Assembly (NCBI GenBank): GCA_037043455.1
Contig: JAWPHD010007137.1
Span: forward strand, 33,501-97,500
From: Cyrtodaria siliqua
Lineage: Eukaryota; Mollusca; Bivalvia; Adapedonta; Hiatellidae
DNA: 64,000 nt
Reading direction: 5' to 3'
Part shown: one piece after another, positions 56,282 to 64,000 of the stretch
How the letters are laid out: every line of letters starts with the position of its first letter
Numbering within the stretch: the first letter of the stretch is position 1
Notes under the pieces: model-generated
Told to the model about the DNA's origin: nothing
The model's input: the letters and a program-made list of their open reading frames with translations, nothing else
Database searches by the model: none
Made by a program: the position numbers and the translations under genes

Positions 56282-56306
56282 TGGTGGCAGCGCGTTGGGA
56301 TTTGAA
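56282..56306 (+). promoter_or_regulatory. tRNA-Leu primer-binding site
   Basis: TGGTGGCAGCG then GTTGGGATTTGAAC, complementary apart from a 2-base insertion and few changes to the 3' end of a tRNA-Leu(AAG/TAG type). Lies 2 nt after the LTR. Confidence 0.65.
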
Positions 56307-56309
56307 CTT

Positions 56310-57400
56310 GTACACAGCTTTCTAAGAAGGATTTTTTACAGCGGCGGGATTTTGGACGTAGACATTCATATATTTTATTAAGAGTGGGATATTAAAATTT
56401 CATCATCATCGTGAAAGGAATTGTGTTATTCTTAATATGTTGTATAAACTGTGCCGAGTATTTGGTTAACGTAGGACATGTAACGTATCGTTCTATTGAT
56501 AAGGCATTATGCAAGAGTGTAAAATGGGTGCGATTTTGGGACTTGAATTTTTCAACAACTTGTATTATTGGTTTAATGGTGCTCTACAACATGACTATAA
56601 AAGACATATTAGTAAATGGAAATAAATCTTGAGAATAGACCGGAATTGTAAAATGGTTACGAAATAACGAACAAGGATACTACGAATACGATAAATGAAC
56701 ACTGGACTTAATTAATATATTGTTTCTATTCATCAATGATTAGATCAAAGGAGTTTATCTTCCGCGAGGATTCTGTTTTTACAAATGAATTTTTCTTTGA
56801 TGAATGTTTTGTTTAAATCTGTTTGTGTGTTTTTATTATTAAGTTTTATTTGAAAAGTGATAATTGACAGATGGACATTACATTTTATTTCGTTCAGTCA
56901 ATCTGAGACAACACCGGTTAGAGTTGTCAGTATTATCATGTTCTGGTTGCTGTGATTGTAAGAAGAAACTCGAACAGTGGTTTATATTCATGGAGTTTGA
57001 GGATTCGCTCCTGGTGAAGTTAAAACAGTTAGTTCTAATCTTCAAAAGTGAAAAAGATAATTATGTTAATCTTTAGAAGATGCATATATAGTGTATGTGT
57101 TTATGTTTGAATGATGTTGATATGTATGTTGTCTCTATGTTATTCTATGAAGAGAGCTGGACTTGAGTTTGTTTCGTACATTAATGTAAGACATGTTCGG
57201 TTATCATATTAACCAAATACTGATACGTCAAAAGACTGCGATTTAAATGATAGCGGCCACAATATAAATAACAGAGACATGTTTGATTAGTGGTTATTGA
57301 TGTAAATCTTAAGTGTTAAAATGTAAATTGCCTTTATATAGATTAGAACCGTGATTAAGAGGATGTATTCAGATGACCAAATAGAGATAAGGTAGCTGCA
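56310..57400 (+). mobile_element. Decayed interior of the mag-like Gypsy element
   Basis: gag and protease-RT are expected here but none is readable; the frames are short. Possibly deleted and replaced. Confidence 0.4.
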
Positions 57401-57419
57401 GAGAGCCCTTTTATCCGTC

Positions 57420-58125
57420 ACCTATGGTTATTATGGCCGCAGTTGAGCTTAGTTGATGGATTGTTGTATAAAATACAGCATCCGAAACTGAAGGATCAAA
57501 CATTTTATCAATTAGTCCTGAAGGTATTACTGAAAGAGGAAACGAAATAGTAGAAAAATATAAGCAAACATTACTAAAGATGATCGCATTATATGTCAGT
57601 AAAAATCAAAGTGATTGGCATTGCTATCAGCAGCATATCGTTCCTGTGTACATGAACGTTAGGAAGAGCAGTTAATCAACCTATACATCTTCAATTTGGA
57701 GTTCCTTCAGAGATTCGAAGTGAGATTAAGCAAGTTTCTACAGTGGATTATGTTGTTTCCTTAAGTGAAAAGTTATCAGAAATACAGAAATACAAAAATA
57801 GTGCGTGAAAATCTTTCTGGATCAATGATAAGACAAAAACGCGATTATGACACAAGGATAGCACAAAATAGTTCAAAGATAGTGATCTTGTTTACTTTTT
57901 GGATTTATCACGGAAAGTTGGATTTAGCCCTAAACATAGGCCAGATCCTTGGAAAGGACCATTTATTGTTATTAGGAAACTAAGTAGTCTGCTCTATGAA
58001 ATTAGAGAAGAGTCAAAAGTTAAATCAAGAGTTATACACCATGATAGATTAAAGCCCAATTTAAGTGAAAAATTACCCGATTGGATTTTAATGTGCAAAA
58101 GGAGCTGATAGAGAAGATGGAGAGA
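57420..58125 (+). pseudogene. mag-like Gypsy integrase remnant
   Basis: An N-terminal piece reads ELSLVDGLLYKIQHPKLK. The catalytic core is deleted at about 57545. It resumes with TLLKMIALYVSKNQSDW, TVDYVVSLSEKLSEI, and SGSMIRQKRDYDTRIAQNS. The C-terminal GPF/Y module reads SRKVGFSPKHRPDPWKGPF (57910-57963), LLYEIREESKVKSRVIHH and DRLKP. Frameshifts and stops throughout. It differs from the integrase at 53977 (no YREVP/GPY-type pairing), so two Gypsy lineages are represented. Confidence 0.75.
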
Positions 58126-58251
58126 AGTTCAAATAGCTCAGTAAATCAAAAAGGAAAACAAGTTAATTCAAAACCCCTTCCAGAACCCCAAGAGAATCGT
58201 TTTCGTCCAAGAAGAGTCATAAATCCTCATGATAGGCTAAAGTATGAATGA
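58116..58251 (+). pseudogene. Retroelement pol C-terminus
   Basis: A frame from ATG 58116 encodes a basic, Ser/Gln-rich tail ending RRVINPHDRLKYE and a stop, the usual end of such Gypsy polyproteins. Confidence 0.5.
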
Positions 58252-58557
58252 AAACAAAAGCAAAGGAGGCTGAGCAACATTGTAAACAGCGATTATGCAA
58301 AAGGCCTTAAAAGAGACCTGAAAAGCTTACATTGTGACAACGGGTGTCATAAACCACTTTAGATACACTAAGTGTCAGTTAGTCATGGCTCACCAGCAAG
58401 TCTAAGGATATATAATTAGGAAGTACCCATAATTAATTGTCCACATCATTTTGACTTTAATAGTACAGTTAGAAACACTATTGTAAGATACACTTAGATT
58501 AAAGGAATGGAATAAACAGTGATAATTATAGTTTAAGATACATGAAGATGGATAATG

Positions 58558-58715
58558 CCGCTGAAACAGTGTGGACATTGTAACAAACTTTTTAGGTCTA
58601 TACAGAAGCTGAGGAGACATTAACTTGCATATTTACCATATTAGGTTGGATGTTTTACATGTGTCACTTGTGGTGTTAGATTTAGTTTTACAAATGAGAA
58701 TATCGAACATTTCTT
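58558..58715 (+). pseudogene. Zinc-finger-like ORF remnant
   Basis: PLKQCGHCNKLFRSIQKLRRH is a C2H2-like half finger, followed by a stop and then CVTCGVRFSFTNENIEH. Such finger ORFs occur at the 3' side of some invertebrate retroelements; here broken. Confidence 0.45.
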
Positions 58716-58817
58716 GAAGAACTTTTTTTTGACGGAAACTGACATTGAGAATACTGTTTTAAATATGGAGTCAAAAATGATAAATCACTGTGTTCCAGTT
58801 TCACCAATACCGTAAAG

Positions 58818-59196
58818 AAGCGACCCAGACTTCTATGCAAGACAATCCATTTACACAGCAAGGAAACTTAATCCTTTGAATACATCGATAGATGGAACTG
58901 AACAGGTTGGACAAAATCAAGATGAGCTTGACTTTTCGACTCCATCTCCCCTGGATTTAATGAATATACCCAGAGTCACTAAAAAAGGGAAACTTCCACA
59001 AACAGATCAGCATGAGTGCTGCAATGGCTCAAAGTTACTTGCAGCACAAGTTACGCAACTTGAAGCATCAGTCAACAGGATTGAAACTTTAATCCAGCAA
59101 CAAAATGAACATTTCCAAATTACATTACAACAAAAACATGCAATACTTCTGAATGCAATGTCACAGACTGTGACTTATCAAAAGAAGTTATACTAG
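58818..59196 (+). CDS. Unknown ORF with coiled-coil, 3' of Gypsy remnant
   Basis: Open for about 125 codons to the stop at 59194. Contains ARQSIYTARKLNPLNT, LDFSTPSPLDLMNI and a heptad-like helix (AAQVTQLEASVNRIETLIQQ, then QNEHFQ). No ATG near its 5' end; the first is inside (MNIPRV). It may be the rest of the zinc-finger ORF above. Function unknown. Confidence 0.4.
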
Positions 59197-59319
59197 AGAT
59201 ATATGGCGAGTCAGCCATCCGTATCTCCAAACCAAGGAACTATGTTGACACTGGCAAACGACATGGTGGAACTACTGTCTGACAGATAATGTAATTAAGG
59301 TGTTTGGGACGAAATTTTG

Positions 59320-59460
59320 GTGCTGCGATTAATGTAAGCCGTCGTTTGGCATAATGACGCAGACAGTGTTGTAAGCCGTCGCACGTTAAGAAGATGACAG
59401 ACGCTGCGAGTATTGTAAGCCGTCATATGGTCTGGCGCAGATAGTGTTGTAAGCCGTCTG
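59320..59460 (+). repeat. TGTAAGCCGTC minisatellite
   Basis: Four copies of TGTAAGCCGTC at about 59333, 59370, 59418 and 59449, separated by GCAGACAGTGT-like spacers. Confidence 0.7.
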
Positions 59461-59464
59461 TGGG

Positions 59465-60180
59465 AACAATATCGATTACCTCTGGCACGGACAAAACAGA
59501 TATATTTTGGAACTATCAGACATTTTTTCAATATGAAAAAAAGGGAGTATTTTCGATTGATAACATTTTAAGTGACAGTGTTATAGTTCATACTACCATA
59601 TTCCATCTTTTATTCGAGAAGTGCAGTGGAATTAAAATTTCTACTGGAGTGACTATGTGATGACATTATGAAGTTTAATACATTTAGGTACTTTAAATAC
59701 TTATTTAATAAGTACTTTCTACTACAAATAAGATCTAGTGATTCGTAATATTTAAACAAGTAACAGTTATGTGATTAATTGTGCACATATTGACTTCAAA
59801 AAAAGAGTATGATAATGGACCTTTGGAAACGGCCGAGCACGACACATACGAAATATTGCAGTCTCGGTTTGATTGAGACTGTTCATGAGTGGTAGTGAAA
59901 TATGCTAGCTACCGCTCACGCCCTCTAGCCCCGGGTTGAGCAGAACTCAATATTCACAAAATCTCAAGATCACAGTGCTCTTACATTGACTAAGTACTGC
60001 ATTATAAACTAGGATCTGTCATATTCTACAGCAGTTATTTGTGACTGGAATTATAAATGCTTTATTTCTTTACTAACATGTATTTCCAGGCGACAGTATT
60101 ATGATCAATTTCTTTGATACATGTAAATTGTAATTGCTTTATATGTAATCATGAACAGCAAGTACTTCTAGATATCATTG
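59465..60180. other. Intergenic DNA
   Basis: No recognised feature; AT-rich with a short GC island (59880-59940). Confidence 0.35.
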
Positions 60181-60239
60181 TCATTATTTTATGAATTCTG
60201 ATCATGATTAGTTGATCTTGTGTACTCGTGATAGTACTT

Positions 60240-60302
60240 GTGGTATTTTGGACCATTTTCTAATCTTAGTGTTATTTTGGACCATTTTCTAATCTTAGTG
60301 TT
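60240..60302 (+). repeat. 30-bp tandem duplication
   Basis: TTGGACCATTTTCTAATCTT..AGTGTTATT occurs twice in direct succession, just outside repeat copy 1. Confidence 0.85.
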
Positions 60303-60860
60303 ATTAGGAAGGCACCAACTTGACAAACACAAGAAAATATTATCCTTTATTAAAAGGTTTGATCGTATATTAAATAGTTTTGGCAAATATTGGGCGCGGC
60401 TCCAAATAGCGGGCTGCCGGCAACACATACATATATAATGGCAGCCCCTAACATGATTCACAAAAGAGGGCATGGCCCATAAGCCTGATACCCTTAATGA
60501 AGCCCCAGTAGGCTTACACAAAATATGAAGCCCCGATAGGCTTAAACAAAAGAGGGCATGGTACAACAGCCTTATACCCTTAGTGAAGCCCAAACAGGCT
60601 TAAATAAAATGTTTATTCAAAACTCTAATTCTAAAGTAAAATGTTTCTTCATTTAATCACTTGAAAGTTATTTCTTTTCTTAAGATAACAATAATGTGCA
60701 CGACCGAACTAGGCATGATGCACCAACAATAAGCCCCAAAAGGCTTAATATTTCATGCTGTAATCCCGACCCTGGGAAACAGTGGTCAGTATTACATTGA
60801 AATTTACTAATTATATAATTGTTAATTGTCATTAACTTTGATTTCACTGAATTGAAGGAT
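60303..60860 (-). repeat. 570-bp repeat, copy 1
   Basis: From ATTAGGAAGGCACCAACTTG to TGAATTGAAGGAT. Read on the minus strand it has a TATATATG box-like stretch, AATAAAGG about 25 bp before ..TTGTCAAGTTGGTGCC, and GGCTT..GGGGCTTC inner repeats. That layout is LTR-like (promoter, poly-A signal, end near TTGTCA), but no flanking element was found. Confidence 0.75.
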
Positions 60861-61316
60861 GCGCGGCTCCAAATAGCGGGCTGCCGGCAACACATACATA
60901 TATAATGGCAGCCCTTAACATGATTCACAAAAGAGGGCATGGCCCATAAGCCTGATACCCTTAATGAAGCCCCAGTAGGCTTAAACAAAATATGAAGCCC
61001 CGATAGGCTTAAACAAAAGAGGGCATGGTACAACAGCCTTATACCCTTAGTGAAGCCCCAACAGGCTTAAATAAAATGTTTATTCAAAACTCTAATTCTA
61101 AAGTAAAATGTTTCTTCATTTAATCACTTGAAAGTTATTTCTTTTCTTAAGATTACAATAATGTGCACGACCGAACTAGGCATGATGCACCAACAATAAG
61201 CCCCAAACTGTAATCCCGACCCTGGGAAACAGTGGTCAGTATTACATTGAAATTTACTAATTATATAATTGTTAATTGTCAATTACTTTGATTTCACTGA
61301 ATTGAAGGATTCGCTG
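60861..61316 (-). repeat. 570-bp repeat, copy 2 (lacks about 110 bp)
   Basis: Joined head-to-tail to copy 1 at GAAGGAT|GCGCGGCTCC. Lacks the first 110 bp and the AAAGGCTTAATATTTCATG stretch present in copies 1 and 3. A further diverged partial unit (CTTAATAGTTCGTGCTGTAA onward) follows at 61319-61445. Confidence 0.75.
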
Positions 61317-61439
61317 ACGGCTTAATAGTTCGTGCTGTAATACCGACCCTGGGGAACAGAGGTCAGTATTTACATTGAACTAATTGTAAAATTGTTAATT
61401 GTCATTAAACGTTATTTCACTAAATTGAAAGTTTCGCAG

Positions 61440-61640
61440 ACGGCTATTCTTCTGGAGCCGCACCGATCTTCTGGTATATCGTTTTACTTCTGGTGTCGCA
61501 CCGAGTGTCGATCATCTGGTATATCATTCTGCTGCCGACCCGCACCAGCACCGTCGTCGGTAGTATCGTTCCGCTTCTGGAGCTGCACCGATTACGGATC
61601 CTCTGGTATATCGTTCTGCTTTCGAAGCCACACTACTTCT
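61440..61640 (+). repeat. Tandem repeat of about 60 bp, CTTCTGG-rich
   Basis: Three to four units of CTTCTGGAGCYGCACCGAT..CTCTGGTATATCGTTYTGCTT. Open in frame but clearly repeat-derived. Confidence 0.7.
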
Positions 61641-61649
61641 GTACAAAGG

Positions 61650-61975
61650 AAGTGCCTGAAATGATATGCAGACAACAGCAGCATCTTTTTCCTAACGGAG
61701 GATTTACAAAATTGGCCTAAATAAAAACGAAACAGATGAAATATGTCAAAAAGTAATGTATCAACTTAATAACGAGTATGACAAAGAACTACATAACGAT
61801 GAAAAGAAAGGGTGAGGAGGGTGGGGGAAAATCATTATTTTACATAACATGAACAAAATTACATACCGCTGTCATTAAGTTCTGGCCGGGGAAGGCAGAA
61901 AATAGATTGCGCATGCGCAATTAAACGAATATTACAATTGCAGAGCAAGCTAACAAAACCGTGGGTGCTGCCTCC
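61650..61975. other. Intergenic DNA
   Basis: Nothing recognised apart from GCGCATGCGC near 61912, also seen as GCGCATGCGC at 22340. Confidence 0.35.
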
Positions 61976-62009
61976 CAATAACTCTGGCTATTATTGGAGT
62001 AATAGCCCG

Positions 62010-62582
62010 TATTATTAGGAAGGCACCAACTTGACAAACACACAAGAAAATATTATCCTTTATTAAAAGGTTTGATCGTATATTAAATAGTTTTGGCAAA
62101 TATTGGGCGCGGCTCCAAATAGCGGGCTGCCGGCAACACATACATATATAATGGCAGCCCCTAACATGATTCACAAAAGAGGGCATGGCCCATAAGCCTG
62201 ATACCCTTAATGAAGCCCCAGTAGGCTTAAACAAAATATGAAGCCCCGATAGGCTTAAACAAAAGAGGGCATGGTACAACAGCCTTATACCCTTAGTGAA
62301 GCCCCATCAGGCTTAAATAACATGTTTATTCAAAACTCTAATTTTAAAGTAAAATGTTTCTTCATTTAATCACTTGAAAGTTATTTCTTTTCTTAAGATA
62401 ACAATAATGTGCACGACCGAACTAGGCATGATGCACCAACAATAAGCCCCAAAAGGCTTAATATTTCATGCTGTAATCCCGACCCTGGGAAACAGTGATC
62501 AGTATTACATTGAAATTTACTAATTATATAATTGTTAATTGTCATTAACTTTGATTTCACTGAATTGAAGGATTCGCTGACG
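62010..62582 (-). repeat. 570-bp repeat, copy 3
   Basis: Full-length copy, nearly identical to copy 1 (one extra CA in GACAAACACAC, TCAGG for ACAGG, few others). The flanks differ from copy 1, so it is a dispersed copy rather than part of one tandem block. Confidence 0.8.
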
Positions 62583-62660
62583 GCCATATGGCAGCGATCA
62601 AAATGAAATTATGATAATGCCACATAGCAGCAATCAAAATTACATTTTGATAATGCCACC
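62583..62660 (+). repeat. Short direct repeat
   Basis: ATRGCAGCRATCAAAATKA..TGATAATGCCAC occurs twice, at 62586 and about 62624. Confidence 0.6.
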
Positions 62661-62779
62661 GCCAAAAGAAAATAATTTTGGCAAAAGCGAATCCCACATA
62701 GCCAAAGGAAATTGGATAAATCATTGTACGATTATGTAACGCGCATACAGTACAGTATGAATCATACGTGAGCCGCGCC

Positions 62780-64000
62780 CTGCCACAATACAAAATAATG
62801 TGCGTTATATAACTTGCGAAAGAACATATCTGGTACTGACGCCATTTATGCAGGAGTGAGTAGTTGGTTTCCCAACATGGACGTGTAAACGCCGTAACCT
62901 CCTGATAATTATAATGTCATTGAACGTCGTGAACAAAATGCCTACTTAACAACTGGTACCTCGCTTATTACGAAGTTCAACAACGTTGCAACCACGTGTC
63001 TGACTGTGCACAATCAACTGTAAAATGAAGTCATAGTCCTCACAAAGAACCAACAAACTAATAGAAAGTGTTGGACTGACTGCAGTCATCCCCCAACTGT
63101 GCTTGCGAATCGCCCAAGCACATATAACCATATCTGAGTCAACATGACTGTACACCCAATGCGTCGAACCCTCGGGTTCGTTCCCCCTGGACTATTGGGA
63201 GCCGTAAATCCTTCTCGAGGGCAAAGTGGCGACACGCTCACCTCTAACCATGCTGAACTAGGTCATCTTCGCTTCCGGTAACAACCTCATGAGAATCCTG
63301 CGAATAACTAAACTGACTTACATATATTCAAGATTAGCAGAGACAAGACTCTTCAGTACGGATGAAACTATGTCAGTATTTAAAATTAGAAGGTGACAAT
63401 TGAAATTCTGCCACTCAGATCCGTCTTACAAACCCCTTCAAAGGCTGTATTAAAGGTTTTAAAGCCAGTGTTTACTTGACAGTTATCTCACTATTTGCTA
63501 AAATGCAGGGGATCCAAATACCGCATGAGTAAGGCTGTCTAAATGATTGAAAACCACGCATACCTACAAAGTAAGAGGCTGTCATCTGAACGTATAGAGA
63601 TTCGATCGGAAATCGTGAGACTTCGCGATGGGAAGCCGTGCTAAAACAAGAAATGACTCGGTATGGTGGAGGTGGGAGGGGGATTAGTGTAGTTATAAGG
63701 TTTATAGTACCGCCGCCAGAACACCCAGAGCTCGTATGTCTCAAAGCTGTGCCCAAAGGGTTTCGTGAATTAGGATCGGCCAGAGAATGACGTGTGATTG
63801 ATAAATGAGATAAATAAGACAGTAAAACGTGGGTGCCTGATCATTACTAAATTTGACCTAAATGTCTGCCACCCTGAAAATGACTAACAGTTCGAATGCC
63901 TGTCCATATTAAAGTGACGGTTATCCAACTATGAAATAATCACGTGCAGGGAGGCAAAATAAACAGCATTCGTAGGGCTGTCTAAATTGGCCATAAAAGT
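62780..64000. other. Intergenic DNA, nothing recognised
   Basis: GC content is slightly higher than average. Minus-strand frames of 69 and 94 codons (63155-62946, 63756-63472) lack any recognisable domain and splice signals. TCGAACCCTCGGGTTCG at 63163 is a short perfect palindrome containing B-box-like text. Confidence 0.35.

Noticed and set aside
61392..61720. Overlapping 75-90 codon frames
   Set aside because: Produced by the 60-bp CTTCTGG repeat.
60189..62279. Repeated minus-strand frame with MYHALFCLSLSGLHIL
   Set aside because: Hydrophobic start resembles a signal peptide but it is present identically in every 570-bp repeat copy and overlaps its AATAAA-bearing region.
63163..63179. tRNA gene at the GGTTCG palindrome
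   Set aside because: B-box-like text only; no A box or stems at suitable distance.

Overview
The window looks like nuclear DNA of a marine invertebrate, most probably a bivalve mollusc. It is AT-rich, has no dense coding, and is packed with nested transposons. The bivalve call rests on pearl-like elements (about 150-160 bp core repeats followed by ACGG/ACAG microsatellite), molluscan-type tRNA-derived SINEs, LINEs with a PHD-type finger plus APE endonuclease, and two kinds of Gypsy retrotransposon. No species can be named from sequence alone, and intact host genes are almost absent.

Region by region. 0-4.8 kb: a LINE 5' remnant, a TTAA-flanked MITE carrying a nested SINE with a perfect 13-bp target duplication, a TIR element with 6-bp target duplication, and a pearl-like array. 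4.9-18.2 kb: a small coding exon is split by a 13-kb composite element with hAT-like ends. Inside the composite are pearl-like 160-bp repeats, a 6.2-kb non-coding TIR element with tRNA-like genes (including an intron-containing tRNA-Leu(CAA) copy), and a nearly identical 470-bp direct-repeat pair. 18.2-25.5 kb: a TTAA MITE with a tRNA-like core, a probable two-TM membrane protein exon with a hAT-like insertion just upstream, and several other TIR elements.

25.5-31.3 kb: a 5'-truncated LINE with (TTA)n tail, then a fold-back region with inward-facing TACGAAAAGG motifs around an unknown ORF; both may lie inside one TTAA-bounded element. 32-40.6 kb: a 580-bp inverted duplication with exon-like coding content encloses a possible small spliced host transcript. 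41-52.4 kb: two inverted copies of a 21-bp heptad-coding minisatellite flank a 3.6-kb TTAA element that encodes a THAP domain and holds a 1.3-kb palindromic array of 20-bp CpG-centred units.

53.9-59.3 kb: Gypsy wreckage. The first part has integrase upstream of reverse transcriptase (Gmr1-like order); it is followed by a PPT-LTR-PBS junction and a mag-like integrase C-terminus. 60-62.6 kb: three copies of a 570-bp repeat. 62.8-64 kb: nothing recognised.

The genes do not form a pathway. The coherent story is transposon on transposon: TTAA-type DNA elements (one THAP-bearing, several small non-autonomous), hAT-like elements landing in or near host exons, SINEs and LINEs nested in them, and satellites growing inside the elements. 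The most unusual items are the heptad minisatellite pair, the palindromic CpG array, the fold-back element around an unknown ORF, and the exon split by the 13-kb composite. Coordinates of repeat boundaries are read by eye and may be off by a few bases unless a target duplication is cited.
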